NCBI GenBank assembly: GCA_944472135.2
Contig: OX235263.1
Span: 19,087,379-19,151,378 of the forward strand
Direction of reading: 5' to 3'
DNA length: 64,000 nt
Origin: Trichobilharzia regenti
Lineage: Eukaryota > Platyhelminthes > Trematoda > Strigeidida > Schistosomatidae
Each line of letters starts with the position of its first letter. Within the stretch, counting starts at the first letter, position 1. Position numbers and translations under genes: made by a program. This document shows, one piece after another, positions 11,001 to 26,000 of the stretch. Below the pieces are notes generated by a model. The model saw only the letters and a program-made list of their open reading frames with translations, made no database searches and had not been told where the DNA came from.

Positions 11001-14000
11001 ACCCGCCAAGTTTCTGATCCGTATAGAAGAACTGACTTTACGTTTGTATTGAAAATCCGAATTTTGTTGGTGATGCTGAGTGACGAAGATTTCCAGAGTG
11101 ATTTCAGGCTGATGAATGTGTTTCTCGCCTTCTCGATTTGACATCCTCGTCCGCTCCTCCTGTAGTTGAGACAATGCTCCCTAGATAAGTGAATGAAGTA
11201 ACCTCTTTCAAATCCCTCCCGTTGATGGTGATTGACGTTGGATGTTGTTGCTGTTGTTGGTTAGTTATTTTCATAACCTCCGTCTTGTCTAATTCGTTGA
11301 AGTTTCTGTAGCGATTTGGTTGTTTTACAGGGGTGGAGTTGCTAGCATCACGCCCCAACCCTCCCTCTTTACCCGGGCTTGGGACCGGCGAGAAAACTAG
11401 TAAGCTAGTAGCCTAGCAAGCTAGTATCTGGCGAGGTTCTCCTATATAATTATGAACAATAAATAGGCTCTTGGTTGATTGGCTGTCAGCCAGAGTTTCT
11501 TGTTGCTAATTATTTCAGGAAGGTTGGCTGGTCAGAGCGGGGGCAGTCACGTTGGATAACAGCCACAAAACACTAACACTCCTTCATTATTTATTATTAT
11601 TCTATTCCTTCACATTCCCAGTGGAACATTGAGCTTCGAGATACAGACTTGAAGTTCCGGTAGTGGTGGTGTTTATTTTTACGGGGTGTGGTTGCTAGCT
11701 TCATGCCTTACCTTTCCTCTTAACCAGTCTTATCCCCGGCTTAGCGAGGCAAAGGAATGCATCGACAGAGGGGGGATGGAACCCCGGACCAAATGTGAGG
11801 TTGATCGCTAAGCCACCAACGAAAACACTCCGTTATACCACTTGCAAATATACCCGGGTTTTGCTTTGTTCAAACAGTCAATTAATTTTGTAGCTAACGG
11901 AACTTTAAAAGAAAGGACATACGCCTTAAGAAAAAAACACCTCAAAAAGATAATAACAATTAGGTTATATTTGCTAGCTAATCAAAAAATATAATCTGAA
12001 ATCAGGACAAGCGCATTCATAAAAAAAACGTATTAGCCTTGTGTAAACAAAACCTACTTACCGAGACTTAGCACTTCATATCATCACTTAACGAATGCAA
12101 GGCTACTCGATTGCTTGATTGATTATGTTTTACACGGATAAAGACTGTTTAATGATGAAATTAGTTTGAGAAAATTAATTAATGAAATACAGCCATAGTG
12201 TTCAAATATTGGTTTGTAGGGATTTGAGTGGTTGGTTTCAGGATTTCATCATGAGCTGACATTTGTTAGAGAACCATTGGAAAACCTGGGAGTACTAGAC
12301 AGCTGTTCCGTCCTAGTTTTGGACTCTTCATCAGTACGCACCCACCGCCATCGTTCGAACACTGGACCTTCCGGGTACAAGGTGAGCTCGCAGACCATTA
12401 AGTCACTGGGACCTGATCCAATGGCCAGTCCATGAATTCTAACTTCTACCGATTCACGATACGGCGCAACCACTAGCCAATGTCTTCGGCGAGTATTTTT
12501 CCTGACACCCAACCGGCTGCACCCTACTGGTCACGACTTCCCATTGGAACGCCAGATAACTACCTACCTGTAACCTCTAACCAATGTCAGCTCATGATGA
12601 AATCCTGAAACCAATCAACCAAATCCCTACAAACCAATACTTGAATAACAATGAAATGCTCACTGGCGACTGGCCCTATTCAAGTAGAATCCCAAACTAG
12701 GACAAAACAGCTGTCCATTACTCCCAGGTTTTCCAATAGTTCTCTAACCATACATACAAAAAACAACCATGGTGAGTTGAAGGCTATAAATATATAGTGA
12801 ATGAAACCACACGTTAAGCAGTAACTGGCATCCATAGAGAAGCACTAGACCTGTTTCATGAGTTTCAGGCATATATATACAACTCCCAGAGAACTAATTC
12901 CATTTCGGGAACTTGGGTCAGGGTTACTGAATAAAGATATTAAAAGTTTTACATCTGAGTTATTCAGGCGACAATTGAGCCTCTGTATGACTGTATTGGA
13001 TATAACATTGAATAACTGGTTCAAACATAGAACTTTACACAGAAGTACACTAGTTTTGAAGGTGACACCATTCAGGTAGAACATAGGAAAGACTAAAGAG
13101 ATTCGAAGGAAAGATAATAGGCAGAAATGTGAGGGAGAAAGAGGAATAACAAGGAGTGACCAACACCAACTGGAAAGCTGGTAACTGACACACTGGTCTC
13201 AACGTAAAACTTTGCACAGAGGTGCAGCAGTACGAGTCACCACACCACACAGCACACAAAGCAAGAAAAGAAAGTAAAAAGGAACGCAAAATAGAGACAG
13301 TGAACAGAGACGTGAGACAAAAGGAATAGTAATAACGAAGAACAATATAGTTTCATTGGAAATTATAAGTCAAAAGGAGTGGATGCATCTGCGCCGAACG
13401 ATTTTGAGCCATATCACCACAAATTATCTCCAACCATCACTGGTTTTTACTGTCCTGAGGACCCCAGCCATCCAGGAAGTCTATACCTTTCTACGTGGCT
13501 GGCTGGCTTAAACTAACTGTTGTGGATTTCACTGATTAATGAAGCCATGTTTTCGCTTGGCAACCACTGGGTAACTCTTCTCCATCCTGTTCCATCCTAT
13601 GTCAGTCAGCTAAAATTTCGCGTCAAGGAAGGAGATGCTGACGGCAATACTACTGAAACATTAAGGCTTACAGCTTTAAACTTTATATTCCGATCGCAAA
13701 CGCAAACAACTTAAACAAAATTATATCCAAAGTAATAGCTTAACTTTCTGAAGACCAAAAAACCAAAGCAAACAAACAAACAAATTACCGGCAAACTAGC
13801 ATAGGTGCTCCAGGTGCAGATCTTGGCCAAAATGTACGTCGTTCAACAGGGAATTCACAGCGTTCCGTTAAATGATCTGTTAAATCCAGGTAAGCTTCGT
13901 CTAAACTAACAGCAGAGAATGGTATAACATCTGATTCACAGGAATCTTCTGTTGTCGTATTCTTTTCTGTAGAAGCATATTCCATTAATATACCACGGAC

Positions 14001-17000
14001 TACACGACTAGTGGCAATGTATTTAGCAAAATCACAGGGGATAATTTTCAATTGGGGACAAAGTTTTTTGCCTAGAAATCCAGGTAGACCAGCGCGTACA
14101 CCATATCGTCGAGCGATATAATTACTAGTGGACTATTTGACAAAAAAAAGAAATGAATATATGAATTAATTAATTCCACTGCAAGGTTGGGGGATTTCAC
14201 AGTTAAAAAAAAAATTACAACACCACTTTGAAAAGAATCCTATTCGTATAGATTAAACTTTCTACTACTTTTCTCTTATGAACTCTAATGATACGATATT
14301 AGGACAAAATATTTAGAGTGAACAACTGTGGTTTCAATAAATGCTTCCTTCTTCAGGCTCTACAATTATAAATCCATTAATTTAAGTACAGAAGAAGACG
14401 TAGTCGAGCTCGGCTACGTCTTAATACCAGAAGACCATCTCTTTGCATATAGAAAGAAGTATGTTCAACCTCTATGTTTATCTTCGCCTACAATGAAGCC
14501 AACAAATCCTCCATAAACATTAACACTGTAAATTCCTTTCACAATTTTCTTTTCTTTTCTTCTTTTTCTTCTCTTCCTCTGTTTCACTGACAAACGTTCA
14601 TTTTTGACTTTTATGATTTCATGACCTTTCTTATGATTTTACTACCTTACGTTTAAGTAGTGCTTTTCTAACTTCATTATATTCATTATTATCATTTAAT
14701 TGAATTTCACAATTTCCCGTCGATTGATTGGACTGAAGTGCTCGGTCTCAGGTTGACATGTCGGCTTCTTGTGCAGATTCTTGGCCGATGTCTGGGCATT
14801 GAATTAGTATACGATTGGTGGATGGTGACTATCAGTGGAATCCAGGATGCGCATTTCGTCCTGTTTGGGACTCGTCAACCAGTGGATATGCCTGCATTTC
14901 TCAGTGAGTGATGATTTTCCCACAGGGGCTCAAACTCAGTGCCCATAGTTTAAATACTCATTCAATGCCCAGACATCGTCGAAGCACCTGCACAAGAAGC
15001 CGACATGTCAACCTGAGACCGAGCACTTCGGTCCAATCAATCGACGGGAAAATCAAAAATTCAATTCAATAATTAATATGACCCGTTGCACAAGAGGTGG
15101 CTCTCGTGGCCCAAGTGGTCTAGTGGATAACGCTTTGGCGTTGAAAACTATGGGCACTGGGTTTGAGCCTCGGTGGGAACATCATCGCTCACTGAGAAAT
15201 GCAGGTACATCCAGCTTACGAGTCCCAAACAGGACGAAATGCGCATCCTGGATTCCACTGCTAGTCACCATCCACCAATTAAATAGTCATTATTCTCATT
15301 GTTTGACAGTTATTCACCAACAGTACTATTAATTTTACACCATATCATCGTTATTATTTCACAGTCATTCTTATTGTCGTTATTTTCAACCTTGAACTTA
15401 AGTCTAGACCGCCCCATTCGTTTTTTCATATTGTCTCACACACCTTGATTACACTCACTCTCGAAACCTGTATTTTCTGTTGACTACATTTACATATATA
15501 CACACATATCATTAAATTACTTCATCTAATTTTGTCCCATGTTCTCATTGACCATGCATATTCAAAAACTAACTGACTATTGTTCTATCCCATCTTACTC
15601 ATACTTGTTCCACAATACACTTTCTAATATGATTCTAATTTGTCTTTACTGGCTATTGTATGCTTAAATTTAATGGATATATAATTTATTGAAACCACAA
15701 TTGTTCGCTCTAAATATTACTCAGTTATCAAGTCTGATTATTTAAAACTACATACTACTGATTGACTGAGATCAGTAGTCGCATCAACCAGTAATACTTG
15801 CTAGCCAAATCAAAGTGATCTAAATACCCAGACGGTTGTTTCACTCAATTGGCACCGAGCTCGTCAGTGGCGTATCCGGTTCGACTTAATTCAAGGATTG
15901 GAGTCAGTTCAAACTACCCGATTTTTGGCTGACCACTTGGAAGAATTTCACAAATCGCAGTGTAAACAGCACTACTGATTGACGTGAGTGGTACAGGACT
16001 ACACACCCCAATCAGTCAGTAGTACATGTATAGTTTTATGCAAATATGCTTGCTCTCGTGATCATCGATTTATGATGTCAAGCAGATCATATAATACTGT
16101 GATCTGAATAATTTGGTTCCCAAAGTAAATTGTGGTGAAAATTTCACCCTTCGTAGAACTGTGAACATTCTAAATTGCAAACTAAATTGTAAACTGTGAG
16201 TGGGATTTAATTGAGCGGAGAGAAAATGCGTAGAGATCAACTTTCTTGTCCATCACACTAGGGGATAATACATGTTATTAAAATCTTTCGTCAATACATG
16301 GCTGTAATCTTTGGCTAGACATGACAGTAGGCATGTTTAGCTAGAACACGGAAAGCCTATACTTCAGTTATGCGTTACACATGTCTTAGATACCTGAAGA
16401 TAAAACTGCACACTACAGTACTTGTTTATTCAAAAACCTTTCGAACACTTCCACAGATAGGATTGTATATCTGAACATTTTATGGTATACTTAGCAAGAG
16501 GACAATGCAAGACAATTACTAGCTCAATTCTCAAGCACTTGGTTAATTCAGACCAAGCAGCTCCATCACAGTCGTCTTTTGGGATCAACTAAAAGGTGAG
16601 ACCAAATGGTACGAAAGGTGTTAGGTTCCGACATTTGTTTATGGTGGAGGCAGTGACAATTCGGCAATATAACCTCGAACTCTGTATACAGAAAAAGTTT
16701 GTGCAGTATCTTATTCTACTATTGTCTAACCTCTTCATTAGTAGCTCCCTGTAATTTTTTTAATCTTTATTTCTAATAATTAGTTTGCTTTCACTCTAAT
16801 AATCAATCTTCTACGGTTGGTTTGTAAGGGTTAGTTTTGTTTTTACGAATTGATCACGTATTGATATCAGTTAGAGAAACATTGAAAACCAACCAGAGAG
16901 TACAGGACAGCTGTTTCACCTAGTTTGGGAATCATCGGCACTACGCACCCACCACCAGGATTCAAACCCAGGACCTTCCGGTTACAAGGGCAGCAGGCTC

Positions 17001-20000
17001 GTATACAATTCAGTCTTTAAAAAGGGTCCCAGTGGCTGATTGGTATACGAGCTTACCTTGTAACTGGAAGGTCCTGGGTTCGACCCCTGGCGATTGGTCT
17101 AGGATGAAAAAGCTGACCACTACTCCCTGGATTTCAGAGGTTCTCTAACTGATATCAATCCATTATCAGCTCGTAATAATTAATTAACTGCTATCGTTTT
17201 ATACATTTTCTTACCTTCCTCACACTTGTTAAATGGACACTCAATTACTTTTCTTCTCAGTCAGTAATAATTTTAGCCTTATCAAATCTTTAACTGTTTA
17301 TTGCATTATCCTGTTGAGTGTTACAGAATTGTTCAACTTTAGATCTTACTTTTGAAGCCCCTTTTGAGTAATTACGTCAGTAATGTCACACACACACACT
17401 CTCCAATCACTTTATAATGGTCCACTATACTTACTTACTTTACTTTACTTCGGCTATCTCCTACGGGAGGATGAGCCGGCTTTATGAACATCTCGAATCA
17501 TCGCTGCCAAGGCGCGGCGATCTGATGCAAGGTTTTGCGACAGGGTTATCCAATTCTTGTTCCACAGACGGAGTCCGTAGACGGTTTGTATCCCCAGGCA
17601 CTCCATATCAGCCTTGACTGTCCCAAGCCATGTTTTCAGCTGTCCACCCCTGCGACATCGTCAAGATGGAAATGGCGAGGAATTTAGAACTGATTTGACC
17701 AGATCGTCATCTAGTCGGCGCAGAACATGGCCAAACCACCGAAGGCGACGTTGTTGGACCAGTACTGGAATTTGGTTGATGTTGTTAAGAGAGTTCATGA
17801 AGTTTCATGGGAATTAGGTACGAGTGATGTCCCCAGCATCGCTCGGCCTTTTGTTTGAGAGTGCAGCTCTAGCCTTTACACAACCAAGTGTGACCTACAA
17901 GGCAGTAGAAGTGAAGTAAAGAGTCCACTATCCATTGGCAGCCGGTGACCGGAGTTCGGTTCATACGCCTTTTTGAATGGGGCCAGACATCCAGGGCATC
18001 CAATAAGCCCTTTGTCCATACGTCTACCGGTGAGCTCCGGTGAGCTTCATACGCCAGTCGTTGGAGGTTTGGAATCAGGGTTTAGCCATCTCCCCTAGAC
18101 TGTCATCCAATGGACAGTCAACCCAGTGAAGAGCGCCGGGCAGCCGCTTTTGCCCTCTCACTTCGGTGAAAAACACCTCCGCCACGTGAAGGCAGTAAGT
18201 AGGACTTCCTCAGGAGAGGCTATGTAAGACGCCCGGTCATATGGGAGCATTTCAAGAGGTGTACGGAGGGGTGACCAACCCGCAGCGCAAGGCACCCACC
18301 CCCGACCATCCTGAGGCTTTGGAGGCTGGTCCACTATAAGTTTTCGCTAAATATAAATACGATTGTACAGCCTCTGAAGATGATTTCTTCGGTAAAGAAA
18401 AATTTTTCTTCACTGAATTGTCTTTCATCTTCTTTATTACTCAATGGGTACTATCGGTGTTTTACTAGTAAATTCACACTGAATTGATTTCAACAAGTGC
18501 CAAGGATACATTCTTTAAGGAACAAGAGATGATCTTATAACAGACTGATCAAACACAGATAGTGGTGTTGTCCGATACACTAGATAGACAGTTTGATCTC
18601 TACCCTAATTATTATTGTTATTATTATTCGCTTAGGTTCTGAGTGGAACATAGAGCTTCCACAACACGTCTTCAATTCACGTTGTTCTTTGCAGTTGCCT
18701 TTGGCTGGCGCCATTATTTACCATAGGTTTTCATCTCTTCCTCACAGGATCTACTTTATATCACTCTCCAACCGACGCCCAACTCGTCACTTCCACAGGA
18801 GCTTTGGTCTGGCGGACGATGTCATCCAAATGTCTCCTCACTCCCATTTTCTTTGGTATATCTTGATTGGTTCATCCCTAGAGTTTCCTGTCACTAATTC
18901 TTTCTCGCAGGCCATTTGATCTTTAGTATAAAGCCAGTAATATTAGCTCCTGATTAGAGTCTGAAATCTGTTTAAAATGCTATCCGTGACGCTCTGGTCA
19001 AGTTTCTGCCCCTTATAGGCGAAAAGACTGTCTCAACATGGGTGTCGAAAGTCCTAATCTTGTTCCATATGCTGAGTGCACAAGATTTTCACACTGATTT
19101 CAAAGTAACGAGAGTCTGTCTTTTCTTTCCGATTCTGGTTTTAACATCCTCATCCGGGGCACATGTTGTTGAAACGATGCTGTCTGCATATGTTAAATAA
19201 GTGACCTCTTTCAAATTTCTTCCGTTGATACTGATTGATGCTTGCTATTGTTGTTGATTGGTTATCTTCATTTTTTTATTATAGCTTGAAACCACACCGT
19301 ATTTTTGATACAAGTATGGGATTTTCAGCATATGATATCGGTAGCCCAAATTTCGCAGGCCAACTATAGATATCGGGTGTGCTTCGGCAGGGGATCGAAC
19401 CCTGGACCATATGCATAGTCGGTGAGAGTCCTAACAGCTGTGCTACCGACGCACATTACCTCTGTCTTAGCAATGTTCACTTAAAGTCTTGCCTTTACTG
19501 CCTGCCTCTTCTGTCAACGTTTCGCTCTCATCAAGCATAAATCGTCTGTGAGGTTCAGATCTTCAAGTGTCTCCTTGTCAGTTCAACGTATTCCTGTCTT
19601 CTCGGCCCTCACAGTCTGCCCCATAATCCAGTCCACCATAATTAAGAATATCATTGGTGATAAAAAGCTGCTCTGTTTTACTCCTATTTCCAATGCAAGT
19701 TTCCTCTGAGTTTTCTGTTTTGGACCAACTAGCACATGGCATTGTCTTTTAGCTGCTGAATAAGGTCGATAAATATTTGGAGCACTCCATAGTATTGAAG
19801 TCTTCTCCGTTGACACCATTGGTGGACTTAGGATGGATGTCCCACCGACGACATTGGTTGGGGTCATCCTAAATCACGAATTCGTAAAAGCTAGAATTCA
19901 TGCACTGGCGATTGAATTGGGTCTCGATGGCTGAGTGGTATATGAGCTTGCCTTGCAACCGGAAGGTCCTGAGTTTGAACCCCAATGGTGTGGGTGCGTA

Positions 20001-23000
20001 GTGCCGATGATTCCGAAACTAGGATGAAACAGCTGTCCAATACTCCCTGGTTCTCAATGGTTCTCTAACTGATATCAATACGTGATCAACTCGTAAAAAG
20101 CTTATATATAACGCGAATCCAAAACAGTGTGTCAAGAACAGAGACAGCAAGTCTTGAAGACAACTCACTATCGCCTAGCTAAAGTAACGGGATTCCAATG
20201 GACTTAGTTTCTAGAACTTCCTTCAATGAGTAGTACTGCACAAACATCATCATCACCCTTATTGTAGGGATCAACCAACCATTAATGTGAATCTCGAAAA
20301 ATACCCATTTATTCATAAGTAAAAACACAGTTTTTGTTCAGCGAAGAAATTTCTTTTCAACGACTTCATTTTCAAGCTGTACAGTCGTATTTATGTTACA
20401 GAAAAAGGTTATTAAGTGGCACTAAATAATTGCTCAGTCAATATACACATACAAGTGATAAAAGTTATAAGGGGTAGAGTTGAAGTGGATAAATTACAGA
20501 AATGTTAAAGATTGTTTTATAACAAAAATGTCAAGCGTTGTCTAAAAATTTTGAAAATTAGGAGTACGATTACGATAAGAATGAAGATGTGAAGTGAAGT
20601 GGAAAGAATTCAATTGGTAAAATAAAATAAAAACTAGAAAAAACATTATTATGACCAAGGTAAAGAAAGGGGTTTGACAAAACGCTTTTGAACACATAAT
20701 TTATGTTTCTGTTCATGTATAGCTAAAGCTTCGGCTAGCTATGCATAAGTGAAGAAAACGTAAACCTTTGGAACGGTTCCATTTTGCCATGTAGATAACT
20801 TTGAAAGATGAATCACGTGGGGCTAAATGACCAGATTCTAACAGGTGATCACAAATAGACGACTTTGCAGTTCTACGTTCGCCTTTCATTAACCAAATCG
20901 GACAGTGTTCAGCTACACGTTTTCGGAGATTACGCTTACAACGTCCAATATAAACAGCTCCACAAGAGCAGGTAAAACAGTAAATACACATTAATGTGAA
21001 CCTTCCTACTCTAAAAACTAAACAATTTTCAACCGTCTTCCAAATATAGTAGTCAACACAAAAGACTATCCATTGTAGGATATTGTAAATAGCCTCCTAG
21101 AATCAAAAATAAACTTTAACCAATCAAAAATATTATAAAACAAAGTTTTTTTCAAACATAATTGTTAATTTTCTTTTAAATAAATAAATAAAACAGACAA
21201 ACATTTCATATATATAAGGAACTACTTACCAGCATACTGTTGCTGCCAACAGCAACTGGATGATGTCGAAGTTCAGGTTGATCACGGATTTCAACAGCTG
21301 CATAAAATGCATCCATATCAACATGTACTATGCAACGTGATAGACGTCGCCTCTCCTTAAGATTTTTAAGTATAATATCCGCCTTGAGAAGAGCAAGAAG
21401 AAAACAGAACATGAATAAGCATAAAAAAGTTAACAGTTAGCCAAGACGTAAAAACAGCTACAAATGTACAATAGATCTTAAGGATATAGTAAAAGTTTAT
21501 AAATAATAAATAGAGGTTTAATCCCAAGGTGACATCAGTTAGAGAACTAATGGGATACCACGGAGTATTGCATAGGCGTTTCTTCTATTAGGAGACTCCT
21601 CAGAAGTACCCATCAACCGCCAGGGTTCGAACCTTCTAGCTACTAGACGAGCTTGCAGAATATTCAATCATTGGAACCAAATCCTGAAGCTGACCGTAAG
21701 ATTCAAATTCCTGCGAATTTGCCACAGACAGATATAACGCAACAACCAGCCAATGTCATCAACGAGTACCTGATTTAGTCGACCCTGATGATTACGGCTC
21801 CTCAATCTAATCCCAGCTAACTTGCTATACAGTGTCAATCACTAGTCAGAACCAGATTAAATAGCAAGCGTTGGCTTGCGGGAATTGTGGTCAAACCTGT
21901 AATTAATCAAATCCCTAGAAACCAACACTTGATAAACAATGAATAGCCATCAAACAGATATAGAGACCTTATATGCATCTTGAGGACTTATCTTTTATCT
22001 GTTTCCAATATCTTACCTCATTTTATAGCACTTAACAACATCCTATTATATTATTCCTACTTCAGTTGCCCTCTAATTGATCTGCAAACATGATATGCAG
22101 CAACTTACACAGACACATTTCCTAGTCAGCGCTAACTTTAGGCATAAAGAGAGACATTGTGTAACCTGGCGACTTCCATCAACAAATCAACGTTGGACTC
22201 AGATAGATCACATAGCTATAGGGTATCGTTGGCGAAATGTCAGTAGAAGACTGCCGCTCCTTCTGGAATACGTGCGTAGACTCCGATCACGCTCTGGTTC
22301 GCGCACGTTTATTATGCTTACGACTAAACGGACATAAGAAATTGCTGGCAGAGAAACAGTTACGTCCTCAACTACATCGAGACACTTAGTCCCTAATTAA
22401 GGAAGAAGTAGCGAGACGAGTGTCTGAGGTCAACAGCAGGACTTCCCCTGAGGTAGTCTGGCACAACATACAGTTAGCTGTAGAAGCAGCTGTGAAAGCT
22501 GTTAATAAGCTAAAACCAAAAGTTAGTAAGAGCTATTGGATCTCTACCGCCTCATTCGAACTGATTAACGCAAGAAGACTGATTCCGGCGTACTCCGATT
22601 ATGATGGGGAGCGAAAGCTACTCAAACGAAAACTAAGAAGAAGTCTTCCCAACAACGGTGAACAGTGGTGGTTGACAAAAGCGAAAGAGATGGAAAAGAC
22701 ATCGGCAATTGGTAACACCAGACAACTATTTAGGCTTATCAGGGAAACAGGTGGTAAAAGGCAAATGATAAGTGAAACAATCTCGGAGAAAAATAGCACC
22801 ACATCAGCTCCTAGGATAGATGACTGGAACGCTGGAAAGAACACTATGAGGAGCAGCTTAACTGGCCTACAGCCACGCTCAAGTTACCAAGAATCCAAAA
22901 CCTCCCTGAATGGGATATAGACACAGGTCCTCCATCCCTAACTGAGGTAACTAAAGATGTCACTAGTCTGATACGAGGCAAAGTAGCAGAACCTGATGAA

Positions 23001-26000
23001 ATGATTCCAGAGGTATTTAAGTACGGTGGAGACAGTTTACTGTCTGCGTCAACTGATGTACTAGGAAGAGTCAGAAGAAGTCCCGTCGGGTTGAAGTAAG
23101 TCACTGATTATCCCCATACACAAGAAGGGAGAGAAGTCTTCCTCTGATAATCACAGAGGGATTAGCTTGACTAGTATAGTATCTAAAGTCCTAAGCTCAA
23201 TAATATTGCGTAGACTAAGTGATCCACAGAAGACACAAACACGAGAGAACCAGGCAGGCTTTAGACCAGGAAGAGGGTTATTGGATATATCTTCACCCTT
23301 CGACAGATTCTATAACAAGGGCATTCTTACCGGCGCCCAACAATCATTATATTTCTTATTTTATTTATTTTTATTTTTGATTACAGCTTGATTCCACACC
23401 GTATTTTTGGTACATGTATGGAATTTTCAGCGTGGATATCGGTAGCCCAGAATTCGCAGGCCGACCATAAATATCAGGTGTGCATCGGCGAGGGCTCGAA
23501 CCCCAGACCATATGCATGGTCGGCGGGAGTCCTAACCACTGTGCCACCGACGCACCTAAAGACAGCATTCGATTCTGTCGACGGAGAGGTACTCTGGCGG
23601 CGCTTGGTCGTAAACGGAATGACGAGAAAATACATTGCACTGATCAACGCACTCTACTCGAACTCACAGAACCAGCCAGGTGAGAGCTAACGGCGAGTTG
23701 TAATCTGAAGTGGTGACGACTAGTGGTGTCCGTCAAGGAGGCCCATTTTCCCCATTTCTATTTGATTTCATCATAACTCAATTCAGCGACTCAGGGATTG
23801 ACTTGCTACCAGGGAATAATCTCATTGACTTAGAATATTCAGACAGTATAGTCCTTCTAGGTTAGGACGCTGACAAAATGCAGCGTCTTCTGGACACCTT
23901 GATCTGCAATCTACGAATGTTTGGCATGCGATTCGCCCCTGCCAGATGCAAGATGATGTTACAGGACCAGACTACACTGACTCCTAGTTTAGAAATAGGG
24001 GGTGAAGTGGTAGAGCACGTTGACCGCTTCACTTATTTGGGAAGTTGCATCAGCCTACGTCAACGGGTTGATCTCCGACGAAATCTCAGCACGGATGCAG
24101 AGGGCTAGCTTCGCATATGCTAGTTTACGCCGTCGCTGGCGAAGACGTGATATCCGGCTGGCTATCGACCAAAGGGCGGGTGTACTGCTCAGCGGGTGTC
24201 CGCTCCGTCCTCCTTTACGCCTAGCTGTGAAACCTGGACATTGAGAGTGGAAGACACGAAAAGATTAGCTGTCTTTGATCATAGGTGCCTGTCGAGTGCA
24301 AGATAAGGAGGGGAAATCAATCGACAAGGCAGTGAAATTACATCAACTGAGATGGTTAGGACATGTGTTATGTATGCCTAGTCATCGCCTTGCTGGACAA
24401 CGGGAAATGTTAGCTGATATAGGGTTAGGCTGGTAAAGAGCTAGTGGCGGTCAAACCAAACCATGACTTCATCAGCCAATGAAATCTACAACAGTTAGTT
24501 TAAGCCAGCCAGCCACGTAGGAAGGTGTAGACTTCCTGACTACTTGGGGTCCTCGGGACGGTAAAAACCAATGGTCGGAAACAATCGGTGATATGGCTCA
24601 AAATCGTTCTCAATGGCTGGCACAGATGCATCCACTCCTTGTGACTTATGATTTCCAATGAAACTGTTTTGTTCTTCGTTATTACTATTCCTTTTGTCTC
24701 ACACCTCTGTTTACTGTCCGTATTATGCATTTCTTCTACTTTCTCTCTTGCTTTGCGTGCTACAAAGGGAGTGTGGCGACTTGAACTGGTGCACATATGT
24801 GCAAGGTTCTACGTAGAAAACAGACAGACAGACACAGACACATCGCAGTGCTTAATTTATTATTATTATTATCCCTAATGGTTCCAAGTGGAACAGAGGA
24901 CTTCATCAGGACACCTTAATTTCACCCTATTCTCTGAATTCCTATTTAGCTGGCCACATCCATCAGCCCTCATCTCCTCTTCACACGATCTCCTCCATAC
25001 CAACTCTAGGACCTGTGCCCAATTTGTCGTTTCTCATTCGGGTTCCACTTAAAGATGGCCTGAAATTTCATGCCACTCAACAATCTCCTCGGCTAATAGG
25101 AGAGTGCAACCTGTGGGAAATACTTTTCATGCCGCGTGTGTCAATTCTCTGAACTATATAGAAGCACTGATTTGCCATTACTTTTGAAAAGGCCTATTTC
25201 TGATTTCATCGCAAGAGGACAAATCAGTTGACTGCATTTTCGAAGGCTTTCAACAGCCCGCGTAACTGATTTCAACGAAGAATAGGTTTTTTATATTTTC
25301 GGCATGCTTTCAAGTTTCTGTAGCTATTCGCTTGGTTTTCAGGGGTAGAGTTGCTGGTGCTACCCACAACATTCCCCGCTATCGTTACATGGGATAAAAG
25401 TGGAATCAATGAAACTAGGTCAACAACAAAGACTAAAGTGAATTGCTATACACGAGCGAGAATGCGAAAATGCAGCTTACTTCAGCTTCACCACTTTTTA
25501 ACATGGTCGGTGTAAGTGATTTTACAATTTTCAATTTTTGTTCAATTTGTTGACGAAGAGATTTTTCCTTTCTCAATTCATTTTCATAAAATTTCGATCC
25601 TATTATAATAAAGTACAAAAAACAAAACAATGAAATTACTGTGGAGATGAAAATTCCAGGTCTACCATGGAATCATACAGTAATTTATACCAATGGAAGT
25701 CAAAAAGACTCGTCTGTTATGTGACAAGTGAGATTGTGTTCCAGGGACTCACTAGCTAGAAGTGTACGGAGAATATTTTACGCAGTAAACGTATGTTTGT
25801 CATTTTCTAATCGACAAATGATTGAGACTCAAACAAAGGATAAGCTAGATAGTTTCGCCACACCTGTATGCATTTACTAATTCAACTGCACCTACAGTGA
25901 CAATTATGTTGGGCGAACTACTATACAGTTTGGCCAAACTTGTTGCTGAACATCTCCCATTGTTGCTTTTGATAAAGAATAGAAAAGAGCTGCATTTTTT

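Noticed and set aside
15100..15175. tRNA-Ser/Leu-like gene
   Set aside because: Same reason: tRNA-like boxes without a foldable acceptor stem, repeated as part of a retroposon family.
16640..16660. LTR retrotransposon primer-binding-like string (GGTGGAGGCAGTGAC)
   Set aside because: No LTR pair, protease, integrase or RNase H sequence could be found around it.
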